Source: Thermodesulfobacteriota bacterium
GTDB lineage: Bacteria; Desulfobacterota; BSN033; UBA1163
Assembly (NCBI GenBank): GCA_030017685.1
Contig: JASEHH010000033.1
Location: 1 to 33,742 of the forward strand
Direction of reading: 5' to 3'
Length of the DNA stretch: 33,742 nucleotides
Part shown: piece after piece, positions 14,980 to 22,618 of the stretch
Layout: every line of letters starts with the position of its first letter
Position numbering within the stretch: position 1 is the stretch's first letter
Notes under the pieces: model-generated
The model's input: the letters and a program-made list of their open reading frames with translations, nothing else
Databases searched by the model: none
Told to the model about the DNA's origin: nothing
Made by a program: the position numbers and the translations under genes

Positions 14980-15423
14980 TCAGATCTGGTACATCGGAGG
15001 GTTTTTCCCCTCCTTTTCCTTTTTTCGATTGACCATCTCTTCAAAGGTAATGGAACGGAATATTTTATTAATCGCATCAGAAGCTTCCTGCCAGATATCC
15101 CGGGTCACACAAAAAGGGGCTTTCTTGCAGCCTTTTGGATCTTTTAAGCATTCAATGAGTTGGATTGTTCCGTCCAGGATTTCGACGACATCATTGAGAC
15201 AGATTTCGGAAGGCGGTTTGGCAAGAGAATACCCTCCCTTTGAGCCACGAACCGATTTCACAAGACCGGCTGTCCTCAACGGAATGATGACCTGTTCGAG
15301 ATACTTCAAAGAGATATCTTCCTTCTTTGCGATCTCTTTCAAATCAATCGGCCCCTCCCCGTAACGGAAGGCAAGCTCGAGCATTGCCCTTGCCCCATAC
15401 CTAATTTTAGTTGAAATTCTCAT
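14980..15423 (-). CDS. Rrf2/IscR-family transcriptional regulator with Fe-S cysteine triad
   Basis: Protein of 147 residues with an N-terminal winged helix (MRISTKIRYGARAMLELA, then LKYLEQVIIPLRTAGLV and GGYSLAKPP) as in IscR and CymR. Cysteines at 92, 99 and 105 sit where IscR holds its 2Fe-2S cluster, so it probably senses Fe-S or cysteine status. It is encoded just upstream of cysK on the same strand and probably controls that gene and itself. Immediately upstream of the ATG is a CTATA-N7-TATAG palindrome. Whether it is an Fe-S sensor or a CymR-like protein cannot be told from sequence alone. Confidence 0.85.
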   Translation of the reverse strand: MRISTKIRYGARAMLELAFRYGEGPIDLKEIAKKEDISLKYLEQVIIPLRTAGLVKSVRGSKGGYSLAKPPSEICLNDVVEILDGTIQLIECLKDPKGCKKAPFCVTRDIWQEASDAINKIFRSITFEEMVNRKKEKEGKNPPMYQI

Positions 15424-15434
15424 AGGTTATAAAA

Positions 15435-15491
15435 CTATACTTTTTCTATAGGAATTCCTTTTTACTAACTTATCCAACTGCACAATGTCAA
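15435..15491 (-). promoter_or_regulatory. Candidate promoter and operator of the rrf2 gene
   Basis: On the reverse strand TTGACA lies at 15491-15486, with a weak TAGTAA 18 bases downstream. A 17-base palindrome, CTATA-N7-TATAG (15451-15435), lies between it and the ATG at 15423. Its position fits autorepression by the Rrf2 protein. The -10 element is poor. Confidence 0.35.
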
Positions 15492-15591
15492 GGGGATGAT
15501 CCGGGGATTTTTGAAAAACGATTCCTTTTGAAAATCTGCCAAAGAGAGGGATAGTTGTTATAAGAGGTGGGTGTTATGAGAAGCTCATTCC

Positions 15592-16980
15592 TTAATGGAC
15601 TTCTACTCTTAAGACTCTCCTTGTTTCTAAAGTGATCTTCACCCGTTCATCGATTCTGTACCCGACGATCCAGGCGATCATCTCGCCTGAGATGAGAAGA
15701 GGGATACTTGGCCTTTCGAACTTTGGAATCTTATGGTCGATAAAAAAATTCTTTAATTTCTGGGTCCCTTCTGTCCCCAGGGGCTGAAACCGGTCGCCGG
15801 GCCTGAAATTTCTCATCCTCAACGGAAGATGGAGGCGTTCATAATCGAGGAGAACCACGTTTCGGGATTCATCAATTGGTTTAGACCTGTCCCATTCTCT
15901 CTCCTCAGCCACCACCTCTCTTTCGATCTCTCTGATATAAGTCTGGCCGGGCACATGGAGTTCCACTTCAAAGGGGGGGATCGTTGTTGGCCTCTCCCTC
16001 CTTAACAATACCCTATCATATCGCTTCTCAAAACAGAGACCATGGGATAATTCTAAGAGAAGGCTTGCCGGGGGGGACTGGAGTCTCCGGTAGATCAAAT
16101 TCACATCCGACCATTCACCCTCGTCCATCTTCGAACCATCTTCCATCTTTTCCAACATCTTTTGAATTACCCTCCATTGGATGGCTTGATGGAGGGATTG
16201 ATACGCTGAGAATTTAAAAGTAATTTGTTCCTCCTCCTCGCGGGTGATCCTTTGATAAGCCTCACCCGCCTCTTTTTCAATAAAATCATTCTCTTCCCTG
16301 AGGAGGGTCGATGTTTTGATGACTGCCCGCTGGAAACCGGGTTGATACTCCTGTTCGATCAGGGGAATGAGGTTGAGTCGAAGCCGGTTTCGTAGATAGT
16401 CCTTTTTAAGATTGGATGAATCGAGGAGGTAGGGAATGCCATTTTCTTGAGCATAAGTTTCGATTTCTCCTCTCCGGACTTCGAGGAGAGGCCGGATCAC
16501 CCTCTTCTCCCTGATTGGAAGCATTCCTTTGAGGCCCTTCAATCCCGATCCCCTGAGCAATCTTAGAAGAACGGTCTCCACCTGGTCGTCCGCATTGTGG
16601 CCCAGGGCGATCTTGCCCCCACCATATTTTTTTAGGAGATCATGAAAAAACTGAAAACGAATCCTCCTGGCCGCATCCTGCAGGGAGAAGCCCCCTGACT
16701 CCTGAAACTCCTTCACATTGAACTGTCCGTATTCGAAGGGCAGACCGAGTCGAGCTGACTCTTTTCGAACGAGTTCAGCTTCTTTTTCTGATTCAACAGG
16801 TCGGAGGCCGTGATGGATATGGGCGACAATGAGAAAGAGGTCGAATTCCTGGCGGAAGGCATTCAATAAGTGGAGGAGGACCATTGAGTCCACTCCGGCT
16901 GAGACACCCACGATCACCCGGTCGCCTTTCTCCAGCAGACGGAAATGATCGATGGTCCTTCTGACTTGCTCGAACATCAT
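15592..16980 (-). CDS. tilS: tRNA(Ile)-lysidine synthase TilS
   Basis: TilS attaches lysine to C34 of the CAU-anticodon isoleucine tRNA, so that it reads AUA. The 462 residues contain the PP-loop (VGVSAGVDSMVLLHLL, with alanine in place of the second glycine of SGGxDS), the HNADDQVETVLLRLLRGSG motif, and a C-terminal TilS domain (RPGDRFQPLG, KNFFIDHKIP). Two ATGs stand at the start (16980 and 16977). It is transcribed with the lipoprotein gene that ends 9 bases upstream. A tRNA with CAT anticodon is found at 21145, though that may be the methionine type. Confidence 0.93.
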   Translation of the reverse strand: MMFEQVRRTIDHFRLLEKGDRVIVGVSAGVDSMVLLHLLNAFRQEFDLFLIVAHIHHGLRPVESEKEAELVRKESARLGLPFEYGQFNVKEFQESGGFSLQDAARRIRFQFFHDLLKKYGGGKIALGHNADDQVETVLLRLLRGSGLKGLKGMLPIREKRVIRPLLEVRRGEIETYAQENGIPYLLDSSNLKKDYLRNRLRLNLIPLIEQEYQPGFQRAVIKTSTLLREENDFIEKEAGEAYQRITREEEEQITFKFSAYQSLHQAIQWRVIQKMLEKMEDGSKMDEGEWSDVNLIYRRLQSPPASLLLELSHGLCFEKRYDRVLLRRERPTTIPPFEVELHVPGQTYIREIEREVVAEEREWDRSKPIDESRNVVLLDYERLHLPLRMRNFRPGDRFQPLGTEGTQKLKNFFIDHKIPKFERPSIPLLISGEMIAWIVGYRIDERVKITLETRRVLRVEVH

Positions 16981-16989
16981 AGAAAATTC

Positions 16990-17454
16990 TCACATCTTCT
17001 TCTCTCCCAGAGGACCGACCCTGATCTCGACCTCTGTGGTGCCATGCCATTTCTCTGTGATCTTGATCGTACAGGTCTTGTCAGGCTTTGAAAAATTGAG
17101 GATGGATTCCTTCCCCTTAAAACTGTTCACCAGTTTCCAGTTATCCTTCTCCATTTGGTAGTTGAAGAAATCGATCAGGGATTCCACATCGATCCTCCAT
17201 TTCGTGAAGATCAGGATACCTGTTTTAAAACGGGGGGTCTCATAGACAAAAGACTTATTCTGTTTATAATTTAATTCCCTTGGAATGCGGACATCATCAA
17301 AATGGTAATATTTCCCCGCTGCCTCCCCTTCCCTTTTCACCGGTTCCTCTCTTCTCTCCTTAACGGTTGATCGACACCCCGCATAAACCAGGCTGAGGAG
17401 AAGAAGTGCAAATAAAAAATATACTGCCTTTCTTTCAGAAATCGCCTGTCTCAT
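16990..17454 (-). CDS. Putative lipoprotein of unknown function
   Basis: Protein of 154 residues with a hydrophobic signal and a cysteine in LLSLVYAGC that looks like a lipobox, although tyrosine at -3 is unusual. The mature part starts with a charged linker and contains a compact region with DVRIPRELNYKQNKSF and IDVESLIDFFNYQMEKDNW, a pattern I know from short deltaproteobacterial lipoproteins without assigned function. It has a strong AAAGGAGGGAG ribosome site and is followed 9 bases later by tilS. It probably sits at the outer membrane. No function can be given. Confidence 0.6.
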   Translation of the reverse strand: MRQAISERKAVYFLFALLLLSLVYAGCRSTVKERREEPVKREGEAAGKYYHFDDVRIPRELNYKQNKSFVYETPRFKTGILIFTKWRIDVESLIDFFNYQMEKDNWKLVNSFKGKESILNFSKPDKTCTIKITEKWHGTTEVEIRVGPLGEKKM

Positions 17455-17509
17455 AATCTCCCTCCTTTATTATGTGTGGATATAAAAAATGTTTACCACC
17501 CTGTGGTGA

Positions 17510-17554
17510 AAAAAGCAAGAAAAAACAAAAAGGTCCCCGAATCGGAGCCTTTAA
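17510..17554 (-). terminator. Intrinsic terminator after the secreted-protein gene
   Basis: On the reverse strand a hairpin with AAAGG/CCTTT and CCGA/TCGG pairs (17552-17529, small internal loop) is followed by TTTTTGTTTTTTC. It separates the gene at 17600 from the lipoprotein gene that starts at 17454. Confidence 0.6.
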
Positions 17555-17599
17555 AAAAGTTTAAGCATCTCCGGATGAGCTATTCGATGAAGAGCCGTA

Positions 17600-18142
17600 T
17601 TAATCCGTCCGTGGGTCTGCTCCCATCTGGGTGGGTTCAAAGAGATCGATGTGGATGTAACCCAATCTCGGCAACCCCTCTTGATTAAAAGGAGCGGGAG
17701 GTTTGGCTTCACGATGGGCTCTGGAAACAAATTCAAATGGAAAGACGACCACATTGCTCTCATGTCCGGCCTTATCGAGAATGGATACCTTCAGGGTAAT
17801 GTTGGTCCATTCTCTCAAATAGGATGCCCGGCTGCTGAAGGTATTCCACTGGAGGTATCCCCTAAATTTCCCTCGATACGGCGATTTGAGGATGGTCCAA
17901 TCAACCGGGTAACGCCCATAACCTGTTTGATCGACTTCAACCGCAATTCTCGACATATCTCCGTCCGGGTCTTCTGCCTCGAGATAAATTCTCAAGACAT
18001 ATCCATAATATCCTTTCTCCACAGCGAAAGAGGCGGTAATCACAGGGGGATTCCCTTTGGGCTTGCTCTCGGACCACGCCATCAGCGGGACGAGTAGCGC
18101 GGCACAAGCAAAAAATGCAACCATATAGATTAGTTTTTTCAT
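17600..18142 (-). CDS. Secreted protein of unknown function
   Basis: Protein of about 180 residues. The preferred ATG at 18142 has an AAAGGAGGG site and starts a clear signal peptide (MKKLIYMVAFFACAALLVPL). The mature part has an immunoglobulin-like look: beta-rich stretches such as YGYVLRIYLEAEDPDGDM and NITLKVSILDKAGHES, ending in a proline-rich tail. The DPDGDM segment suggests a calcium-binding or PKD/cadherin-like fold, but I do not recognise a named family. It has its own promoter and terminator, so it is a single-gene unit between larC and the lipoprotein gene. Confidence 0.6.
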   Translation of the reverse strand: MKKLIYMVAFFACAALLVPLMAWSESKPKGNPPVITASFAVEKGYYGYVLRIYLEAEDPDGDMSRIAVEVDQTGYGRYPVDWTILKSPYRGKFRGYLQWNTFSSRASYLREWTNITLKVSILDKAGHESNVVVFPFEFVSRAHREAKPPAPFNQEGLPRLGYIHIDLFEPTQMGADPRTD

Positions 18143-18161
18143 TTTACCCTCCTTTAATAAA

Positions 18162-18190
18162 AATATAAGGATGGGCGGTGCAAATTTCAA
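18162..18190 (-). promoter_or_regulatory. Promoter of the secreted-protein gene
   Basis: TTGAAA (18190-18185) and TATATT (18167-18162) on the reverse strand are 17 bases apart, about 20 bases before the AAAGGAGGG site and ATG at 18142. Confidence 0.55.
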
Positions 18191-18220
18191 GGAAAGAATG
18201 AGGACAGGGGGTCCTATTTA

Positions 18221-18357
18221 CCCCGTTAGAAATAATGGACCGCCTGCGTGGCCGAAGCCATTCCCGCCGTGCTCGCCCGCTGCGCCGGCGCATGCGCGGC
18301 GAGCGCACCGTCGCGGCAGGTCGGCCCGGCGAAGGCCCGCTGGAATTTCTAACGGGG
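18221..18357. repeat. GC-rich foldback element at the 3' end of larC
   Basis: A perfect 13-base inverted repeat, ccccgttagaaat (18221-18233) and atttctaacgggg (18345-18357), bounds a core that is far richer in GC than its surroundings and contains its own gctcgcc/ggcgagc pairing. The right arm holds the larC stop codon (18349-18351). It looks like a small mobile palindromic repeat. Confidence 0.65.
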
Positions 18358-19560
18358 TTTACGACTTTGTGATCGATTCCTGAACCGACCTTCCCGAAAT
18401 ATCATCGCCGCTCTTTTCGCCTCCTCGAAGATCTCCTTGATGGAAACCTTATGGCTTAAAGCCAGTTTTTTGCAATCCTCATATTCAGGAGAGAGATTGA
18501 CAATCTTCCCCTCCCACCGGGCCAGCTTGAAGCGAATCTTTCCATATCTCGTCTGAAGCGTCAAAATCTCCCGGTCTGCACAACTCCTCTCTTCCTCTCG
18601 CCATCTTAAACCGAGCGTGGTCGTCTCCCTGATCAGAAAATCGATGACCGATGAAAGCTTCTCCGCGGAGCAGATGACAGTGATTAAGGTTGCCGGCCGG
18701 CTTTTCTTCATCAGAATGGGTGTAAGAAAGACCTCCTGCACCTCCATGCCCAAAAGCTTCTCCATCACATAGTCATACAACTGGGGATTCATATCGTCGA
18801 TGTTCGTTTCAACAACCATCACCTTCTCTTTTCCTGCAATCGGCTCTTTCCTCCCGATGATCAGCCTGAGAAGGTTCGGATGGGGAAGGTCATCCCTGCC
18901 GGCTCCGTAACCGATCCTCTCCACCTCCATCCCGGGCATCTTGCCGAATTCGGACCCCAATGAGGTTAACAGTGCTGCGCCTGTGGGGGTAAGAAGTTCC
19001 CTTTCCACACCCGAAGAGTAGATGGGTTTCCCCTTCATCAGAGCAAGGGTGGCAGGTGCAGGAACAGGAAGGAGGCCATGTTCACATCTGACAAATCCCG
19101 TGCCCACATTAACTCTTGAAACATAAAGTTTCTCGATCCCCATCTCACGAAAACCCCAGATTGCTCCGACGATATCGACAACAGAATCCAGCCCCCCGAT
19201 CTCATGGAAATGGATCTCCTCCATGTGCCTCCGGTGAATCTTCGCCTCGACAGAAGCGATCTGTTCAAAGACCTCCCCGCTCTTCTCTTTCACTTCGGAT
19301 TCCAGATGGCTCTGGTCGATGATCTGTAAGATGTCTTTCAAGCTCCTGGAGTGTCTCTTCTCATCCTTCCCCTCCACGATCGCCTGAGTGGCGGAGATCC
19401 CCCCTCTCAGAACTTTCTTAACCTTCAGAGAAACATTTTGAAGCCGGAGTTTTTTCAGCTCCCCTCTCAACCCTCCCGGACTCAGCCCCGCATCGATCAT
19501 CGAGCCAAGGATCATATCCCCGCTCGCCCCTGAAAAACAGTCAAAATAACCGATCTTCAT
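18349..19560 (-). CDS. larC: Nickel-pincer cofactor nickel insertase LarC
   Basis: LarC inserts nickel into the pincer nucleotide using CTP, the last step of cofactor synthesis. The protein of about 403 residues starts MKIGYFDCFSGASGDMIL and includes IHFHEIGGLDSVVDIVGA, TPTGAALL and ETNIDDMNPQLYDYVMEKL. In Lactobacillus the gene is split as larC1/larC2 and joined by a frameshift; here it is one frame. The ATG at 19560 has GGGAG upstream and is preferred to an upstream in-frame start at 19602. The last codons and the TAG stop come from a repeat element, so the C-terminal few residues (SRKPR region) are probably not ancestral. Confidence 0.88.
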   Translation of the reverse strand: MKIGYFDCFSGASGDMILGSMIDAGLSPGGLRGELKKLRLQNVSLKVKKVLRGGISATQAIVEGKDEKRHSRSLKDILQIIDQSHLESEVKEKSGEVFEQIASVEAKIHRRHMEEIHFHEIGGLDSVVDIVGAIWGFREMGIEKLYVSRVNVGTGFVRCEHGLLPVPAPATLALMKGKPIYSSGVERELLTPTGAALLTSLGSEFGKMPGMEVERIGYGAGRDDLPHPNLLRLIIGRKEPIAGKEKVMVVETNIDDMNPQLYDYVMEKLLGMEVQEVFLTPILMKKSRPATLITVICSAEKLSSVIDFLIRETTTLGLRWREEERSCADREILTLQTRYGKIRFKLARWEGKIVNLSPEYEDCKKLALSHKVSIKEIFEEAKRAAMIFREGRFRNRSQSRKPR

Positions 19561-19593
19561 TTCTTCGCTCCCATCGACATTCAAACTTATTTT

Positions 19594-19622
19594 ATTATCC
19601 AAAAGAAATCAGGGAAAATCAA
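19594..19622 (-). promoter_or_regulatory. larC: Promoter of larC
   Basis: TTGATT (19622-19617) and GATAAT (19599-19594) on the reverse strand, spacing 17, sit 34 bases upstream of the preferred ATG. Confidence 0.6.
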
Positions 19623-19654
19623 ACGAAATTTAAGAACCGTATACATCTTTTTCC

Positions 19655-19886
19655 CCGTGATAGAAATCCATGGGAATGTCAAATCCAGAGGGGCAGGCGG
19701 GCCAGCGGAGAAAGATTTAGGGCGGCACCGCTTAAGGATTGGCTCCAGACGCTCCAAGAACAATAAAAACCTCATTTTCATTGACTACGAAAGTTTCCCT
19801 TAAACGTCTAATGATCCGCAATCCTAAAGATTTCGGAGTCTGGTCCGCCTGCCCCTCTGGAGTCCATTCTGTCATCACGGAATTGG
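19655..19886. repeat. Foldback (MITE-like) element of about 230 bp
   Basis: Arms 19684-19705 and 19840-19861 are inverted at 21 of 22 bases (core ccagaggggcaggcgg). Weaker pairing continues outward (ccgtgat near both ends). Next to the left arm is gcggcaccgcttaaggattggc, related to cores in the elements at 7167 and 8409. It fills the 415-base divergent gap between larC and yeiH, which otherwise holds only the two promoters. Confidence 0.6.
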
Positions 19887-19938
19887 AGATGCTTCCTTAA
19901 GACCCTCAATGCCCTTTCCCTCATTCTTCAAATTGGGT

Positions 19939-19968
19939 TTGATTTTTAAGCCGGATATACGATATATA
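19939..19968 (+). promoter_or_regulatory. Candidate promoter of the YeiH-type gene
   Basis: ttgatt (19939-19944) and tatata (19963-19968) are 18 bases apart, 50 bases before the start codon, which has a gaaaggatgg ribosome site. Confidence 0.4.
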
Positions 19969-20017
19969 AGAGGTAATTTTGGAAAAGGATCTTGACCATC
20001 GATTGTAGAAAGGATGG

Positions 20018-21070
20018 ATGATGGACTCTATAAAAAATAACATTGCTTCTCTTCCGGGCTGGGGGTTAATGATCGGGATTGGACTTTTCTCAATTTTGAT
20101 TTCAAAACAGATTGTCGTAGGATCTAAGAACCCTTTGGAAAGTGTCACGATTGCCATCCTGCTGGGTCTCTTGCTGAAAAACCTCTTCCCTTTGCCTCCC
20201 TTCTTCAATCCCGGCCTTTCAAGATACGAGGTGGCCCTCAAATCAGGAATCGTCCTTCTGGGGATCGGTCTCAGTTTCTTTGCTCTACTTGAAATCGGAA
20301 CAAAGGCCATCACTGTCGTCGTCCTCTGTCTTCTCATTGCCCCAATCCTTTTCTTCTTTATAGGCCGGAAGGCCGGGCTCTCTGAAAAGATGAACATCCT
20401 GATAGGAATCGGCACGACGATCTGTGGAAGCACCGCCATTGCGATCACGGCTCCTCTCATTGAAGCCGAAGGAGATGATGTTTCTTACGCCATCGCAACG
20501 ATCTCACTCTTCGGCCTTGCTGCGATGTTCCTCTTTCCAATCGTTGCAAAGCTCTTGGGATTGAATCAATCGATCTTCGGCCTCTGGGCTGGAACGGCCA
20601 TCCATGCAACACCACAGGTTGTGGCCGCAGGCTATATGTACGGAGAAGTGGCCGGTCAGGTCTCAACAGTGGCCAAGCTGACCCGGAACATCTTCATGGC
20701 TCCAGCCGTCTTTCTCATTGGTTTATGGTATATAAAAATGAGGTTGAAAACAGCGGGGGGTCTTTCGAAAAAGGGCCAATATTCGAAAGCCATCCCTCTC
20801 TTCTTATTCGGGTTCGTGGCAATGGCCATCATCCGGACCATCGGGGATGCCATATGCCCAATTCCTGCCTCTCAATGGCAATGGTTGGTTCAACATATCA
20901 ATGGATTGGGCAAGTTTCTTGTACTGGTTGCCATGGCGGGGATTGGACTGAATACGAAATTCATGACCATGCGTCGGACCGGACCCAAACCTTTTCTGGT
21001 CGGGCTGGTGGCCTCCATCCTCCTTGCCATCATCAGCCTCCTCCTTATTCACCTGCTGGGGATATCCTGA
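20018..21070 (+). CDS. YeiH/UPF0324-family membrane protein (putative sulfate/anion exporter)
   Basis: Integral membrane protein of 350 residues with about ten hydrophobic helices. Family motifs include LKSGIVLLGIGLSF, IGIGTTICGSTAIAITAPLI, WAGTAIHATPQVVAAGYMYG and VAMAGIGLNTKF. YeiH relatives are annotated as putative sulfate exporters and are found near cysteine and taurine metabolism, which fits a sulfur-rich neighbourhood, but the transported ion is not firmly known. Two ATGs in tandem (20018 and 20021) share the ribosome site. It is the first gene of the plus-strand group and is divergent from larC. Confidence 0.82.
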   Translation: MMDSIKNNIASLPGWGLMIGIGLFSILISKQIVVGSKNPLESVTIAILLGLLLKNLFPLPPFFNPGLSRYEVALKSGIVLLGIGLSFFALLEIGTKAITVVVLCLLIAPILFFFIGRKAGLSEKMNILIGIGTTICGSTAIAITAPLIEAEGDDVSYAIATISLFGLAAMFLFPIVAKLLGLNQSIFGLWAGTAIHATPQVVAAGYMYGEVAGQVSTVAKLTRNIFMAPAVFLIGLWYIKMRLKTAGGLSKKGQYSKAIPLFLFGFVAMAIIRTIGDAICPIPASQWQWLVQHINGLGKFLVLVAMAGIGLNTKFMTMRRTGPKPFLVGLVASILLAIISLLLIHLLGIS

Positions 21071-21104
21071 GGGTGATATAATATAGCGCAGTTCAATAAT
21101 TTAT

Positions 21105-21132
21105 TTGACAATTGAGGGGGATTAAGTAAAAT
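21105..21132 (+). promoter_or_regulatory. Promoter of the tRNA gene
   Basis: ttgaca (21105-21110) and taaaat (21127-21132), spacing 16, lie just upstream of the tRNA, whose first base is 21145. Confidence 0.6.
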
Positions 21133-21144
21133 TTATTCTAACCT

Positions 21145-21221
21145 GGCGGTGTAGCTCAGTCGGTCAGAGCATGCGGCTCATATCCGCAGTGTCCGGGGTT
21201 CAAATCCCTGCACCGCCACCA
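21145..21221 (+). tRNA. tRNA with CAT anticodon (Met or lysidine-type Ile)
   Basis: A complete 77-base cloverleaf with encoded CCA: acceptor stem GGCGGTG/CACCGCC, D-arm with GTAGCTCAGTCGGTCAGAGC, anticodon stem TGCGG/CCGCA, loop CTCATAT (anticodon CAT) and T-arm with GGGGTTCAAATCCC. The same anticodon serves elongator methionine tRNA and the isoleucine tRNA that TilS modifies; the sequence alone does not decide, although elongator methionine is the more common. It is not the initiator, as the acceptor has a G1-C72 pair and the anticodon stem lacks three consecutive GC pairs. Confidence 0.95.
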
Positions 21222-21405
21222 AAATTGAAAAGATTAAGGTTCTGATGCCTAAAAAAGAACCGATTCGATATCTTAAATAAAATCTTCCACAACACCTCAT
21301 TTCCAAATTTAATAGAAACAGGGTCAAGGATGAGATATTCTTGTGTTTCTTCTTTGAGTCAAAATTGAGAGCATAAGATACCTCAGACCATTTCGGGGTG
21401 ATCAA

Positions 21406-21430
21406 GATAGGGAGAAATTTTCTCCCTGTC
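21406..21430 (+). repeat. Hairpin upstream of fabH
   Basis: agggagaa and ttctccct pair with a 3-base loop, extended by gat/gtc to 11 pairs, and are followed by ttcttt. It lies 24 bases before the fabH start. It could terminate tRNA transcription or shape the fabH leader. The rest of 21222-21453 shows nothing else. Confidence 0.45.
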
Positions 21431-21453
21431 TTCTTTCCTATAAGGGGCTTTTT

Positions 21454-22452
21454 ATGCATCATGCCAGCATTATTGGTACGGGATCCTATGTCCCTGAGCG
21501 GATTCTCACGAACCACCATCTGAGGGAAATGGTGGATACCAGTGACAAATGGATCATAGAAAGAACAGGCATCCGGGAGAGAAGGATTGCAAGCGGGGAA
21601 GAGACCAATGTGACCATGGGTAGGATAGCGCTCGAACGAGCCATCGAAAATTCAGGAATCCGATGTGAGGAGATTGAATTTCTGGTGGTGGGCACAAACA
21701 CAACAGAACCCGTATGGCCCTCCGCCTCAGGCCATATTGCAAATCTTCTGGGTCTTCGTAAAGATCTGCCTTTCCTCGACGTGCAGGCGGGATGCACCGG
21801 ATTCAATTACGCTCTTTCGGTTGCAGAAATGTCCATTAAGGCTGAACAATACAGGACGGTGGCGGTGATCGGAACGGACAAACTTTCAGCCATCACAGAC
21901 TATCAGGACCGCAACACCTGTGTTCTTTTTGGGGATGGCGCCGGCGCTCTCATCCTGAGACAATCGATGAACGAAGGAATCATTCGTTCTCATCTCGGAG
22001 GGAATGCCAAGGCCCGTGATCTACTCATCCTTTCCAAAAAGGACGGCACTGGAAATGGATATATCAAGATGGAGGGAAGAAAGGTCTATACCTTTGCGAA
22101 AAGGGCGATGGTTGAAAGCTGTTTTCGTGTCCTTGACCCTTCCGGAACAGCCGGGAAAAACGAACTCCGGGCTCTGTTTGAACAGGTGACCAAAATCATT
22201 CCCCATCAGGCGAATGCAAGGATCATTATGGGTGCTGCTGAGGAACTCGAATCGCGGCTGGAGCTCCCTGCCGGTGAGGCAAAAAATAAAATGATTATGA
22301 CGATTGAACAGTACGGGAATAACTCCTGCGCTTCAATCCCGCTTGCACTGGATCTATCCCTCCGAACAGGAAAGCTCAGAAAAGGAGATCTTGTCATCTT
22401 TGTAGGCTTCGGGGCGGGCCTGACCTATGCTGCAAACCTCGTCCGGTTGTAA
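21454..22452 (+). CDS. fabH: 3-oxoacyl-ACP synthase III (FabH)
   Basis: KAS III of 332 residues, which condenses acetyl-CoA or another short acyl-CoA with malonyl-ACP to begin fatty acid synthesis. The catalytic triad is complete: C114 (QAGCTGF), H251 (PHQAN) and N289 (YGNNS). The N-terminus SIIGTGSYVPERILTN and FVGFGAGLTYA near the end are typical. The gene stands alone: no fab or acp gene is next to it, and a hairpin follows. A second copy serving a special acyl primer is possible. An AAGGGG site precedes the ATG. Confidence 0.92.
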   Translation: MHHASIIGTGSYVPERILTNHHLREMVDTSDKWIIERTGIRERRIASGEETNVTMGRIALERAIENSGIRCEEIEFLVVGTNTTEPVWPSASGHIANLLGLRKDLPFLDVQAGCTGFNYALSVAEMSIKAEQYRTVAVIGTDKLSAITDYQDRNTCVLFGDGAGALILRQSMNEGIIRSHLGGNAKARDLLILSKKDGTGNGYIKMEGRKVYTFAKRAMVESCFRVLDPSGTAGKNELRALFEQVTKIIPHQANARIIMGAAEELESRLELPAGEAKNKMIMTIEQYGNNSCASIPLALDLSLRTGKLRKGDLVIFVGFGAGLTYAANLVRL

Positions 22453-22517
22453 TAGATTCGGTTCTTCGGGCTTTTATGTGGGTGCTTTCCCCCTCTTAAG
22501 AATAACCCCCCTCTATT

Positions 22518-22538
22518 CCCCCCTTAAATGAAGGGGGG
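22518..22538 (+). terminator. Hairpin terminator after fabH
   Basis: cccccctt (22518-22525) and aagggggg (22531-22538) form an 8-pair stem with a 5-base loop, 65 bases after the fabH stop. The T tract after it is short, so termination may be partial. Confidence 0.45.
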
Positions 22539-22618
22539 TTAAGCCTTATGTTAATGGGAGGTTACCCACTCAATACTCGGATGAACCATAGATTCATGTA
22601 ATAAATGAAGGAGGTTTT

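Noticed and set aside
19921-20460. 179-residue reverse-strand frame opposite yeiH
   Set aside because: It is the antisense of a conserved membrane protein gene, and its composition is what that antisense predicts.
21145-21221. Integration (att) site of a genomic island at the tRNA
   Set aside because: No integrase gene and no direct copy of the tRNA 3' end was noticed downstream in the window.
21178-21519. Open frame on the reverse strand across the tRNA and the fabH start
   Set aside because: Its end is the antisense of the tRNA T-arm, a known source of false GFEPRT-type proteins, and it overlaps real genes.
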